Below the pieces are notes generated by a model. It did no database searches and was not told the DNA's origin. It saw only the letters and a list, made by a program, of their open reading frames with translations. A program made the position numbers and the translations under genes. Positions 44,422 through 53,765 of a stretch of 61,849 nt of DNA are shown here, one piece after another. Origin of the DNA: Verrucomicrobiaceae bacterium (lineage in GTDB: Bacteria; Verrucomicrobiota; Verrucomicrobiia; Verrucomicrobiales; Verrucomicrobiaceae). Within the stretch, counting starts at the first letter, position 1; each line of letters starts with the position of its first letter. The stretch lies in the NCBI GenBank assembly GCA_027484445.1, contig JAIXSY010000015.1:1-61849 (forward strand). The letters are read 5' to 3'.

Positions 44422-45183
44422 ATGTTTGGAAGCTCCCCTTTCGCTGCCGTGAAGCGTCTCGATCAACAGGCCCTGCCTGTCGGGCTGAGCGTGCTTCTGC
44501 CGCTGGGGATGGTGCTTTATCCATGCGCGACACAGATCCCTCTGGTGAACTGGGAACATGGCCTGGATCGTGAGCACGGCTTCATTGAGAACCTGACGGC
44601 GCTGCTGCTGCTCGCGGCCTGTCTTTTCTTCGTGCAGGCTTGGCGAGGGCGTCGGGATGCTTGGCAGGGGGCTTGGCTAGTGCTCTGGGCCATCGGTAGT
44701 TTCTTTTTTCTAGGGGAAGAGATCAGCTGGGGGCAGCACTACCTGGGCTGGGAGACTCCCGATTGGTTGAAGGGCATGAACCGCCAGGCGGAGACCAATT
44801 TGCACAACCTGCGGGGTAGCCTTGGCTTCTTTTTGAATCGTGGATGCAGTGCGGCTTTGTCCCTCGCTGTGCTCATCCTCGGCCTGGGCAGTCTCGGGGT
44901 GGCCTGGTGGCGGTGCCTGTGGCCTGAGGCGCGGGTTCATCCGATTTGGCTTTGGCCGCCCGCGTCATGCGCTCTCACAGCGCTGCTTTCCGCTGCGGTG
45001 CGGTTGCCTCGATTGATCAGCGGAGAGGACAGTGCGCTGGATCTACCGCCGCTCTATGGGGTGGCGATGGGAGAGTTAAAGGAAGGCCTGCAGGCCTTGT
45101 TCATCCTGCTTTACGCGCTTTCCCAGCGTCAAATGAATCGTGGCGATACCTCAGAAGTTCAGGACGCTGCTTGCATGAGATGA
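44422..45183 (+). CDS. Uncharacterised multi-pass membrane protein
   Basis: 253 aa with about six hydrophobic segments. The striking part is GEEISWGQHYLGW followed by NRQAETNLHNLRG, a pattern I recall from uncharacterised membrane proteins in several phyla. Polar residues in that loop may bind a ligand or metal. No function is known to me. It begins 79 bases from the divergent ABC ATPase gene and ends 27 bases before the HslV-like gene. Confidence 0.72.
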   Translation: MFGSSPFAAVKRLDQQALPVGLSVLLPLGMVLYPCATQIPLVNWEHGLDREHGFIENLTALLLLAACLFFVQAWRGRRDAWQGAWLVLWAIGSFFFLGEEISWGQHYLGWETPDWLKGMNRQAETNLHNLRGSLGFFLNRGCSAALSLAVLILGLGSLGVAWWRCLWPEARVHPIWLWPPASCALTALLSAAVRLPRLISGEDSALDLPPLYGVAMGELKEGLQALFILLYALSQRQMNRGDTSEVQDAACMR

Positions 45184-45210
45184 GGGCCTGCCCACACTCC
45201 GCGCTCCTTT

Positions 45211-45846
45211 ATGTCCACCATCGTTGTCGCCCAAAAGAACGGCGTCGCCTGCATCGGCGCTGACACCATGAGCTCTCTTGGCGCAGTGCGTCAGCGTGCG
45301 CATCATGTCGTGAACAAAACCAAAATCGCCAGGGTCGGAGACACCTACATCGGTCTCACGGGCACCTCGGCCAGTCTGGTGGTGATGAACAGCTACTTCG
45401 CCAATCCTGAACGCCCGAGGAACTTCACGAGCACGGAGAATATCTTCGAGACCTTTCGCCACGCGCACCACTGGATGAAGGCGGAGTACTTCATGTCCAC
45501 GGCTCCTGACAAAGGGGAGGAGTACGAGACGACGCAGTTTTACGGCCTGATCGCCAACCCCCATGGCATCTATGCGCTCTACTCCTACCGCACGGCTCAG
45601 CAGTTTCACCGCTTCTGGGCCGCAGGATCAGGGCGCGATTTCGCGCTCGGGGCGATGCAGACAGTTTACGATCATTACCAAGACGTGACCGACATCGTGC
45701 GCGCTGGGCTTTATGCCGCCGCAGAGTTCGATGGCTCCACCGGCGGGCCATTCGAGATCTATTCCTGCCCGCTCGCGGAGCCGCCTAAATCCATAGCCGC
45801 CAAGGTGGCCAAGAAGGCCAGCAAGGTCGCACGGAAGAAAAAGTAG
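45211..45846 (+). CDS. HslV-like Ntn hydrolase with N-terminal Ser
   Basis: 211 aa. The start STIVVAQKNGVACIGAD parallels HslV and proteasome beta subunits. After Met removal, Ser rather than Thr would be the nucleophile. The conserved Asp (GADTMSSLG), Lys (NKTKIARVG) and a Gly/Ser loop (AAGSGRDFALGAM) are all in place. The C-terminus is Lys-rich (VAKKASKVARKKK), unlike HslV. HslU, the usual partner, is absent from the window. It may be a proteasome-like peptidase with another partner, or an Ntn amidohydrolase. An intrinsic terminator follows. Confidence 0.78.
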   Translation: MSTIVVAQKNGVACIGADTMSSLGAVRQRAHHVVNKTKIARVGDTYIGLTGTSASLVVMNSYFANPERPRNFTSTENIFETFRHAHHWMKAEYFMSTAPDKGEEYETTQFYGLIANPHGIYALYSYRTAQQFHRFWAAGSGRDFALGAMQTVYDHYQDVTDIVRAGLYAAAEFDGSTGGPFEIYSCPLAEPPKSIAAKVAKKASKVARKKK

Positions 45847-45901
45847 TCGGCTGAATGCCTGGAGGTGCATGGATGATCCCATGCATCTCGTGGGGAATCC
45901 T

Positions 45902-45939
45902 GGAGAGGAGAAAGAAGCTTTTCCTCTCCCTCTCTTTTT
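45902..45939 (+). terminator. Intrinsic terminator after the HslV-like gene
   Basis: GGAGAGGA pairs with TCCTCTCC around a 12-base loop, followed by CTCTCTTTTT. It separates the HslV-like gene from the P450 gene. Confidence 0.8.
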
Positions 45940-45964
45940 GGCAAAAGCTTTCCCCACACAGCTC

Positions 45965-47113
45965 ATGAGCGCCTACTCTGATCCCTTCCAAGACGCACGC
46001 CGCGATGCAGGTGTGATGAAGTGCCCCTTTCATGGCGAGCAGATCACCATGATCCTGCGGCATGAGGATGTGCGCCGTGCGGCGAAAGATTGGCAAACCT
46101 TCAGCTCAGATGCGCCCTTCCGTGTGCCCATTCCATCTGAAGAAGCGGTGCGCACGATGCGCCAGCTGCCGATTGAGACCAATCCACCGCAGCATACAGA
46201 ATACCGCGAGATCGTGGAGCCCTTCTTCCAGCGTGCCAAAGAGCCTGAAATGATCGCAAAGGTGGAGTCTCTGATCGGCAGCTTTTTGGACAGCGCACTC
46301 ACCCAGGCCTCCGTTGAAGTGGTGCATGAGTTTGCGCTTCCTATCCAATCCAAAGCGCTCACCTACCTGCTGAACACCGACGAGGCTGAGGCCGATACCT
46401 GGATTGGCTGGGGCATCCATGTCTTCAAGGTCACGGGGGGAGAGTTCAAAAAAGGTTCCGTGCTGGAGGATTACCTGATGCAGAAGTTCGATGCTGTGGA
46501 GGCGGCCCCTGGGGCCGACTTTTTCAGCGCGTTGGTTCAGGCAGAGTATCAGGGGCGAAAGCTGACGCGGGAGGAATGCATGGGCTTTGCCAACCTCGCC
46601 TTTGCGGGCGGACGAGACACGATCATCCTCACCATCGCCTGCGCGCTTGGCTACCTTGCGGAGCATCCTGAGGCGCTGGAGTTTTTGCGTGAGGACCCAC
46701 GGCGCATCACGCTCGCCAGTGAAGAATTCTTCCGCGTGTTCATGCCGCTGACGCACATTGGGCGTGTTTGTCCGGTGGAAACTGAGATCCATGGCGCTGT
46801 CGTCGGGGCAGGGCAGCGTGTCTCGCTCTGCTGGTCCTCAGCAAACTTTGATGACACCGCCTTTCCCGAGGCCGATCAGGTGAAGCTGGATCGCAAACCA
46901 AATCCACACCTCTCGTTTGGCTTTGGCACGCATCTCTGCCTCGGCGCACCCCATGCGCGGCTGATCCTGCGCACCCTGCTGCGGCTGTGCTGTGAGCGTG
47001 TTCAGCGCATCGAGATGCTGGACTGTGTGGAGCGGGTGGAGCATGAAGCCACGTTTGAGCGTAAGCTTGGCTACGACTCGCTTCAGCTGCGCTTTCATCC
47101 ACGTCTAGGCTGA
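45965..47113 (+). CDS. Cytochrome P450
   Basis: 382 aa from the ATG at 45965 (MSAYSDPF). It is a haem monooxygenase of bacterial soluble type. The I-helix holds AGGRDTI, with the acid-Thr pair. The K-helix ExxR is in EEFFRVF. The haem loop is FGFGTHLCLGAPHAR with its Cys ligand. Substrate unknown. No ferredoxin or reductase gene is adjacent, so electron donors must be encoded elsewhere. It follows a terminator and probably has its own promoter. Confidence 0.92.
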   Translation: MSAYSDPFQDARRDAGVMKCPFHGEQITMILRHEDVRRAAKDWQTFSSDAPFRVPIPSEEAVRTMRQLPIETNPPQHTEYREIVEPFFQRAKEPEMIAKVESLIGSFLDSALTQASVEVVHEFALPIQSKALTYLLNTDEAEADTWIGWGIHVFKVTGGEFKKGSVLEDYLMQKFDAVEAAPGADFFSALVQAEYQGRKLTREECMGFANLAFAGGRDTIILTIACALGYLAEHPEALEFLREDPRRITLASEEFFRVFMPLTHIGRVCPVETEIHGAVVGAGQRVSLCWSSANFDDTAFPEADQVKLDRKPNPHLSFGFGTHLCLGAPHARLILRTLLRLCCERVQRIEMLDCVERVEHEATFERKLGYDSLQLRFHPRLG

Positions 47114-47228
47114 CGGGTGATCATCCGCCTTTCCGGTCAGTCAGTTCTTTTTCGCAAAATGAGTGCCTCCTTGCCCGTATCCCTTTCTGTCACAAAAGCA
47201 CCGATCCGTTGATTTTTTCAATCAGCCC

Positions 47229-50200
47229 ATGCAGTCCATCTCCACCGCTCTCTTGCTCGCCCTTTTGGCGACGGTCTCTTCTGCCTCGGCAGCATCGTCG
47301 ATAGGGTTCAATCGCGACATCCGGCCCATTTTGGCGGATGCCTGCTTTCACTGCCATGGCCCTGACCCTGGCACGCGCAAAGCAGGGCTGCGACTGGACA
47401 CAGAGGCTGGCTTTTTCCAGGCCAAGGACGGCGAGCAGCCTGCCGTGGTGAAAGGCAAGCCTGAGGTCAGCAGCCTCTTCCAGCGCCTCATTTCGACGGA
47501 TGAGGATGAGATCATGCCGCCACCTGAATCGCACAAGGCTCTGAAGCCGGATCAAATCGCCAAGGTCAAAGCTTGGATCGAGCAGGGAGCACCCTGGCAG
47601 CCGCACTGGTCCTTCATTGCGCCGAAAAAGGTCGCACTACCTGTGGTGAAAGACAGCCGCTGGGTCAAGACACCCGTGGACAGCTTCATCCTCGCCAAGC
47701 TGGAAGCAACTGGCCTGAAGCCAGCGCCTGAGGCAGATGCCCGCACGCTGATCCGCCGCATCTCCCTCGACCTCACGGGCCTGCCACCGACCCCGGAGTG
47801 GATGCAGCGCTATCTGCCCCAAGCAGGAAGCACACTCACGGATGCGCAGCTTTCCGTGATGGTGGATGAACTGCTCAAATCTCCAGCTTATGGCGAGCAC
47901 CGTGCCCGGTACTGGTTGGACGCTGCGCGCTACGCTGACACGCATGGCCTGCACTTTGACAAGCCGCGTGAGATGTGGCCCTACCGCGATTGGGTGGTGC
48001 ATTCCTTCAACCGCAATCAACCCTTTGATCAATTCACCGTGGAGCAGATCGCAGGTGATCTTTTGCCCAATCCAACCGAAGATCAGCTCATCGCCACAGG
48101 CCTTCAGCGCTGCAACATCACTACCAATGAAGGTGGCACGATTGATGAGGAAAACCTAGCCAACTATGCCTCGGACCGCGTGCAGACGATGGGGTGGGTT
48201 TACCTGGGACTCACGACGAACTGCTCTCAATGCCACGACCACAAGTTCGACCCGATCACAGCGAAGGATTACTACGCCTTGGCTGCCTTTTTCCGCAACA
48301 CGACGCAGAAGCCCAAGGATGGCAACGTGAAGGATGGACTCGGGCCGATCCTCGTGCTGCCCACTGAAAAAGATCGTCCGCGCTGGACCGCGCTTCCTGG
48401 TGAAATCGCTGCCGCGAAAACGCAGGTGCAGCAGCATCGTGAAGCCGCTCGGCCGCTGTTTGATCAGTGGCTGGTTTCAGCCAAGCCACAGGATCTTGAC
48501 CAAGATGTGCCCACGCAGGGCATCGTGGCCCACGTGCCACTGAATGAAGGCGTGGGTAGCGAAGTGACCGGCGTGTGTGGAGCCTCAAAGACCTTCCGAG
48601 CCACGGGTGAAGTGTCGTGGAAGCCCGATGGCAAAATCGGCCCTGCCCCCGTGATGAAGACGAACGGCACCTTTGAATTGGGGGATGTGGGCAACTTTGA
48701 AAAAAACCAAGCTTTTAGTTATGGAGCCTGGGTGCGCGCGGGCAAAGTCGGCATGTCCGGTGGCATTCTGGCACGCATGGATGAAAAAGGTGGCTTCCGG
48801 GGTTGGGATCTTTTTCAAGGCGACCGAAGCTACGCGGTCCACATCATCAACACTTGGCCTGGAGATGCGATCAAGGTCAGCACGAAAAAGCCATCCGTGC
48901 GTCCCGGAGTTTGGCAGCATGTCTTCGTGACCTATGACGGCAGCGGACGTGCTCAGGGCGTGAAGATGTTCATCGACGGCGTAGAGACAGAGTTGAAGGT
49001 CGAGGTGAATGCGCTCAAAGGCAGCATCAAAACGCCTACACCCACACGCATCGGCCAGCGCAGTCATGTGCAGATCTTCCATGAAGGCAGCGTGCAAGAT
49101 GTGCGAATTTATGACCGCAAGCTGACAGCGCCTGAGGTGATGACGCTCTCGAAAATCGGGCCACTCCGGGAAATGCTGGCTGCTAGCAAGCGCGGTCCGA
49201 AGCAGAAAGATGCGCTTTTTGAGCACTACCTCGCGACTCGTCACGACGGTCACCGCCAGGCGAGTGCATCTTTCACTCGGCTGGAGGCGGAACAAAACGC
49301 CATCAAGGCCCGCAGCCCCATCACCCACGTGCAGGAGGAGCGCAAAGACACCCTGCCCATGGCAAACATTCTCATGCGCGGTCAGTATGACAAGGTCGGG
49401 GAAAAGGTGGAAGCAGCCGTGCCCGTAGCGCTCGGCACCCTGCCAGCCGATGCTCCCAAGAATCGCCTAGGCTTGGCGAAGTGGTTGGTCAGTGACAACA
49501 ACACGCTGACGGCACGCGTCACCGTCAATCGCATGTGGCAGGAGCTTTTCGGTCGAGGTCTCGTGGTCACTAGCGAGGACTTCGGCATCATGGGTTCTGC
49601 CCCGAGCCACCCTGAGTTGCTGGATTGGCTGGCCGTCGATTTTCGTGAAAGCGGCTGGGATGTGAAGAGGCTCTACAAGATGCTCGTGACCTCGGCGGCC
49701 TACCGTCAGGCGACTTTGATCACGCCGGAAAAGCTGGACAAAGACCGTGACAATGCGCTGCTCAGCCGTGGCCCACGCTTCCGCATGGACGCGGAGATGA
49801 TCCGTGACTACGCGCTTGCGGTCAGTGGCACCCTTTCCCCCCGCATGGGCGGCCCTGGAACGATGCCGTATCAGCCTGAAAACGTCTGGGAAGTCGTCGG
49901 CATGGGCACTGAAAAATACGTGCAGGACAAGGGGGAAAATCTCTATCGGCGCACGGTTTACAACTTCTGGAAGCGCATGGCCCCACCGGCCAGCATGGAC
50001 ATCTTCAATGCGCCAAGCCGTGAGGTCAGCTGCGTGCGCCGCGACCGCACAAACACGCCGCTGCAAGCCTTGGTCACGATGAACGATCCGCAGTTCATCG
50101 AGGCTGCGCGTCAGCTCGCTCAAAAGGCACTGCGCAGCCCGGCCCCGCTCGACTTCATCACTCAGCGGGTGCTTTGCCGTGAGCTTTCGGCACGGGAAAA

Positions 50201-50384
50201 ACCCGTTGTTGAGGCCAGCCTTCGCGATCTGCGTGCGCACTATCAGCAGCATCCAGCCGATGCTGAGGCGCTGCTGGGCGTGGGTGAATCCCAGAAGGAC
50301 AGTGAACTGCCGAAACCTGAGCTCGCTGCCTGGACTATGCTGACAAACCAGTTTTTGAATCTCGACGAAGTGCTCAACAAGTAA
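47229..50384 (+). CDS. PSD1-type protein: Planctomycete cytochrome c, DUF1549, LamG-like, DUF1553
   Basis: 1051 aa from the ATG at 47229, with a signal peptide ending near SASA. The haem-binding CFHCH (about residue 39) is in a Planctomycete-type cytochrome c domain (FNRDIRPILADAC to MPPPES). DUF1549 covers about 130-350 (ARYWLDAARYADTHG), with CSQCHDHKFDP near 340. A LamG-like sandwich (about 490-650, FSYGAWVRAG) precedes DUF1553 (TARVTVNRMWQELFGRG to NTPLQALVTMNDP). The family is tied to sulfatase-rich Planctomycetes and Verrucomicrobia, with a presumed role in glycan breakdown. The DUF1501 partner follows 18 bases on. Confidence 0.93.
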   Translation: MQSISTALLLALLATVSSASAASSIGFNRDIRPILADACFHCHGPDPGTRKAGLRLDTEAGFFQAKDGEQPAVVKGKPEVSSLFQRLISTDEDEIMPPPESHKALKPDQIAKVKAWIEQGAPWQPHWSFIAPKKVALPVVKDSRWVKTPVDSFILAKLEATGLKPAPEADARTLIRRISLDLTGLPPTPEWMQRYLPQAGSTLTDAQLSVMVDELLKSPAYGEHRARYWLDAARYADTHGLHFDKPREMWPYRDWVVHSFNRNQPFDQFTVEQIAGDLLPNPTEDQLIATGLQRCNITTNEGGTIDEENLANYASDRVQTMGWVYLGLTTNCSQCHDHKFDPITAKDYYALAAFFRNTTQKPKDGNVKDGLGPILVLPTEKDRPRWTALPGEIAAAKTQVQQHREAARPLFDQWLVSAKPQDLDQDVPTQGIVAHVPLNEGVGSEVTGVCGASKTFRATGEVSWKPDGKIGPAPVMKTNGTFELGDVGNFEKNQAFSYGAWVRAGKVGMSGGILARMDEKGGFRGWDLFQGDRSYAVHIINTWPGDAIKVSTKKPSVRPGVWQHVFVTYDGSGRAQGVKMFIDGVETELKVEVNALKGSIKTPTPTRIGQRSHVQIFHEGSVQDVRIYDRKLTAPEVMTLSKIGPLREMLAASKRGPKQKDALFEHYLATRHDGHRQASASFTRLEAEQNAIKARSPITHVQEERKDTLPMANILMRGQYDKVGEKVEAAVPVALGTLPADAPKNRLGLAKWLVSDNNTLTARVTVNRMWQELFGRGLVVTSEDFGIMGSAPSHPELLDWLAVDFRESGWDVKRLYKMLVTSAAYRQATLITPEKLDKDRDNALLSRGPRFRMDAEMIRDYALAVSGTLSPRMGGPGTMPYQPENVWEVVGMGTEKYVQDKGENLYRRTVYNFWKRMAPPASMDIFNAPSREVSCVRRDRTNTPLQALVTMNDPQFIEAARQLAQKALRSPAPLDFITQRVLCRELSAREKPVVEASLRDLRAHYQQHPADAEALLGVGESQKDSELPKPELAAWTMLTNQFLNLDEVLNK

Positions 50385-50402
50385 CCCCCACTGCACCTGC
50401 TC

Positions 50403-51857
50403 ATGTCACTCCTCAACGAATGGAATACCCTGGAGACGCGTCGTCGTTTCTTTGGCCGCGGAAAAAATGCCTTGGGCTACGCAGCTCTTTCTTCCCTGCT
50501 GGGAGAGGCCATGAGCACCCCTGCGCAGGCCGGGCAGGGGGCGGTACTGCCGCACTTTTTGCCCAAGGCCAAGCGTGTCATCTACCTGCACATGGTCGGT
50601 GGCCCGGCGCAGATGGATCTCTTCGACTACAAGCCGGAGATGCAGAAGTGGTATGACAAAGACCTGCCGGAAAGCGTGCGCAATGGTCAGCGCTTGACCA
50701 CGATGACTAGCGGTCAGGCTCGCTTTCCGATCGCTCCTTCCAAATATCGGTTCGAGCAGCGTGGGCAGTGTGGCATGTGGATGAATGCTGACCTGCTGCC
50801 TCATCTGGCGAAGAACGCGGATGACATCTGCTGGATGCGATCTCTGCACACAGAGGCGATCAATCACGAGCCTGCCATCTGTGCCATGCAGACAGGGAAC
50901 CAAATCACCGGACGCCCCTGCCTGGGCTCCTGGGCCTCTTATGGCCTCGGGGCCATGAATGAGAATCTGCCTACTTTTGTCGTCCTCATCGCGACACCCA
51001 CCAATCGTGAGCAAGAGCAGGCCATCTCTCCCCGCCTTTGGTCCAGCGGCTACCTTCCCGGAGAGCACGCGGGCGTCAGCTTCCGCAGCAAAGGGGACCC
51101 CATCTTGTTCATCAATAATCCCCCAGGTGTGCCGGACAGTGTCCGCCGCCGCACGATTGAAGGTTTGAACGCGCTGAATGAATTGAATTACCAGCAAGTC
51201 GGCGATCCTGAAACACACACGCGCATTCGCCAGTATGAGATGGCTTTCCGCATGCAGGCCAGCGTGCCAGAGCTGACGGACATCAGCCAAGAACCCGAGC
51301 ATATCTTCAAACTCTACGGCGATGAAGCCCGCAAGCCAGGTAGCTTCGCGAATAGCGTGCTGATGGCGCGTCGTCTGGCTGAGCGTGGTGTGCGCTTTAC
51401 GCAGATTTATCTGAACAACTGGGATCACCACAGCAATGTCGGTGGACGCATGCCCAGCCAGTGTCGTGACATCGACCAGCCCTGCCATGCCTTGATCGAG
51501 GACTTGAAGCAGCGTGGCATGTTCGATGACACACTCATCATCTGGGGCGGTGAGTTTGGCCGCACGATTTACAGCCAGGGCGGGTTGAGCAAGGAGAACT
51601 ACGGTCGTGATCACCATCCGCGCTGCTTCACCATGTGGATGGCGGGCGGTGGTGCCAAAGGCGGAGCCATCTACGGAGAGACGGATGAGTTCAGCTACAA
51701 CATCGTGAAGGACCCGCTGCACATCAGCGACTTCCACGCCACGGTGCTGCACCTGCTGGGCTACAATCACGAGCGCTTCACCTACAAGTTCCAGGGCCTC
51801 GATCAGCGGCTCACCGGAGTGGAATCACGGAAAGTGGTGCAGGCCCTCTTGGCTTGA
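50403..51857 (+). CDS. DUF1501 protein with Tat-like signal
   Basis: 484 aa. The N-terminus has a twin-arginine-like motif (TRRRFFGRG) ahead of a weak hydrophobic stretch. The DUF1501 fold, related to alkaline phosphatase/sulfatase, shows VIYLHMVGGPAQMDLFD, NNWDHHSNV, IIWGGEFGRT and GRDHHPRCF, which look like metal-binding His/Asp clusters. It almost always pairs with a PSD1 gene, as here, and the two are probably co-transcribed. Both would act outside the cytosol. Reaction unknown. It ends 14 bases from the convergent hisF. Confidence 0.92.
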   Translation: MSLLNEWNTLETRRRFFGRGKNALGYAALSSLLGEAMSTPAQAGQGAVLPHFLPKAKRVIYLHMVGGPAQMDLFDYKPEMQKWYDKDLPESVRNGQRLTTMTSGQARFPIAPSKYRFEQRGQCGMWMNADLLPHLAKNADDICWMRSLHTEAINHEPAICAMQTGNQITGRPCLGSWASYGLGAMNENLPTFVVLIATPTNREQEQAISPRLWSSGYLPGEHAGVSFRSKGDPILFINNPPGVPDSVRRRTIEGLNALNELNYQQVGDPETHTRIRQYEMAFRMQASVPELTDISQEPEHIFKLYGDEARKPGSFANSVLMARRLAERGVRFTQIYLNNWDHHSNVGGRMPSQCRDIDQPCHALIEDLKQRGMFDDTLIIWGGEFGRTIYSQGGLSKENYGRDHHPRCFTMWMAGGGAKGGAIYGETDEFSYNIVKDPLHISDFHATVLHLLGYNHERFTYKFQGLDQRLTGVESRKVVQALLA

Positions 51858-51871
51858 TCGTCCGCAGAACC

Positions 51872-52633
51872 TCAGAGCTTGCGCACGGGCACTTGGTGCG
51901 CGCTCAAGAAGTTTTTCACGTCTCCCACGGTGTATTCACCGAAGTGAAAGATGCTCGCTGCGAGCACCGCGTCAGCTTTTCCTTGGCTCAAGACATCGGC
52001 CATGTGCTGCAAATTTCCTGCGCCTCCGCTAGCGATCACGGGGATGCTCACGGCCTCACTCACCGCACGGGTGAGGTCGATGTCGTAGCCAGTCTTGGTG
52101 CCATCGGCATCCATGCTGGTCAGCAAAATCTCTCCGGCTCCCCGGCGGCAGACCTCTGCTGCCCATTCCACGGCATCCAGCTCTGTGGGATTTCGCCCGC
52201 CATGGGTGAAGACTGTCCATGAGCCACGATCATTTTTCTTGGCGTCGATCGCCACCACGAGGCACTGGCAGCCAAAGGCATCCGCTGCGGCATCGATCAC
52301 CTCCGGCGTTTTCACGGCCGCAGTGTTGATGCCGACCTTGTCGGCTCCTGCCAGCAGCATTTCCCGCATGTCGGCCACGGTGCGGATGCCACCACCGACG
52401 GTCAGCGGCATGAAGCAGCTCTCGGCTGTGCGGGCGACGACATCGACCATGGTTTTGCGCTCTTCATGACTCGCGGTGATGTCGAGAAACACCAGCTCAT
52501 CTGCGCCCTGGGCGTTGTAGGCCTTGGCACACTCCACCGGGTCGCCGGCATCACGCAGTTGCAGGAACTGCGTGCCTTTGACCACACGGCCTTCTTTGAC
52601 GTCGAGACAGGGAATGATGCGCTTGGTGAGCAT
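51872..52633 (-). CDS. hisF: Imidazole glycerol phosphate synthase subunit HisF
   Basis: 253 aa, standard length. HisF cyclises PRFAR to imidazole glycerol phosphate and AICAR in histidine synthesis, with ammonia from HisH. A (beta-alpha)8 barrel with [15 protein letters not shown] (catalytic Asp), [25 protein letters not shown] (second catalytic Asp) and [11 protein letters not shown]. No other his gene is in the window, so the pathway is dispersed. It is divergent from the PEP-CTERM gene over 241 bases. Confidence 0.96.
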   Translation of the reverse strand: MLTKRIIPCLDVKEGRVVKGTQFLQLRDAGDPVECAKAYNAQGADELVFLDITASHEERKTMVDVVARTAESCFMPLTVGGGIRTVADMREMLLAGADKVGINTAAVKTPEVIDAAADAFGCQCLVVAIDAKKNDRGSWTVFTHGGRNPTELDAVEWAAEVCRRGAGEILLTSMDADGTKTGYDIDLTRAVSEAVSIPVIASGGAGNLQHMADVLSQGKADAVLAASIFHFGEYTVGDVKNFLSAHQVPVRKL

Positions 52634-52762
52634 AAATCATCTGCGCTTAACGACGGCTCGTGAGGGAACGCAAGCCCCATGTCCGAGGACTGAAGTTCCC
52701 CAAGACAGCGCTGCGCTCCAGAATGGAGAATGATTCAGAAAAATGAGATGTATTTTCTCATC

Positions 52763-52786
52763 AATCATAAGTTAAGTTTTATGATT
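52763..52786. promoter_or_regulatory. Inverted repeat between hisF and the PEP-CTERM gene
   Basis: AATCATAA and TTATGATT form perfect 8-base arms around an 8-base centre. It lies in the AT-rich divergent intergenic region, 88 bases before the PEP-CTERM gene. It could be an operator. Confidence 0.4.
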
Positions 52787-52874
52787 AAACTTTCAGGAAG
52801 GAAAGGGTGAATGAACTGAATTCTTCGCCTAAGCCATTTGATTTAATTTTGAAAAACATGGAAATTATGAAGCC

Positions 52875-53765
52875 ATGTTCCAATCATCCCTACCTTGGTT
52901 TACTTGCCGCCGCCTTTCTGCTTCCTACCTCACGGGTCTATTGGCGTTCGCGATGGGGGCCTTCCTCCAGGCACAGAGTCTGATCACTGACGCTGCCTTC
53001 TTCAATCCTGACTTTGAGGCGAGGCGACCTGGGTCCAGTTCCTTGCTGAGCCTTACCGTGGACACCACGCTTTTTACGCCCGCGAGTCAATCGCAGGGAA
53101 ACATCTCGTGGACTCATAGTGCCGGCGGGCTGGTTCAGGTGGGGGCTTCTGTCGCGCTGGTGGGCACGGTGGACGTGCAGCTTGCAGCCTACACACGCAC
53201 CTTTGCGGACTCTCTCATTTTTGGCAGAGAGCTGGAGGTGACGACCACAGGGCTCCTGGGCGGGCTTGGTGCCACAGTGACGAGCCTGACCCAACAAGCT
53301 GTGGGAGCGAGTGCCATCAATTCCTGGGAATCCAGCGCCACCGCGACAGGGCTGAGCCTGAGCCAAGGTCAGGCTTATCGGGTCAGCTTCGATGTCCAAG
53401 CAGGGGCAGGGATCCATTTGAATGCACTGAGTGAGGCCGACTTCAGCCTCTTTAGCGGCGCATTGCCGATCCAAAACATCGCCAGTCAGCAGACGCTGGA
53501 CGTGCTCGGGCTGTTGCAGTTGGGCGGTGGTCTGGCGAGCATCGAGTTCGACTTTGTCGCCTCCGCCTCTTGGAGTGAGCTGACCTTTGCTTTCGATGCA
53601 GCCACGATCGCTGATGTGAATCTGCTGGGCAGCATTTCAGGCAATCAGACGGTGCTGGAATTCAGCAACTTTTCTTTGGCTCCTGTGCCTGAGCCTAGCG
53701 CACTGGTTTTGGTGCTGGCAGGCGTTGCCGTGGGCTTTCGGCGTCGGCGCTCAGGGCTTGTCTGA
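52875..53765 (+). CDS. PEP-CTERM sorting-signal protein
   Basis: 296 aa. A signal peptide (about 1-34) is followed by a beta-rich region, low in charge, with many Thr, Ser and Gly residues. The C-terminal tripartite sorting signal is VPEPSALVLVLAGVAVGF followed by RRRR: a PEP motif, a membrane helix and a basic end. Such proteins are cut and anchored by exosortase, and are often exported with exopolysaccharide. No exosortase gene is in the window. The core resembles no named domain. Its last 15 bases overlap the convergent TPR gene. Confidence 0.88.
   Translation: MFQSSLPWFTCRRLSASYLTGLLAFAMGAFLQAQSLITDAAFFNPDFEARRPGSSSLLSLTVDTTLFTPASQSQGNISWTHSAGGLVQVGASVALVGTVDVQLAAYTRTFADSLIFGRELEVTTTGLLGGLGATVTSLTQQAVGASAINSWESSATATGLSLSQGQAYRVSFDVQAGAGIHLNALSEADFSLFSGALPIQNIASQQTLDVLGLLQLGGGLASIEFDFVASASWSELTFAFDAATIADVNLLGSISGNQTVLEFSNFSLAPVPEPSALVLVLAGVAVGFRRRRSGLV

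Noticed and set aside
50406..51770. 454-codon minus-strand frame opposite the DUF1501 gene
   Set aside because: No domain and unusual composition. The DUF1501 protein on the plus strand is clear.
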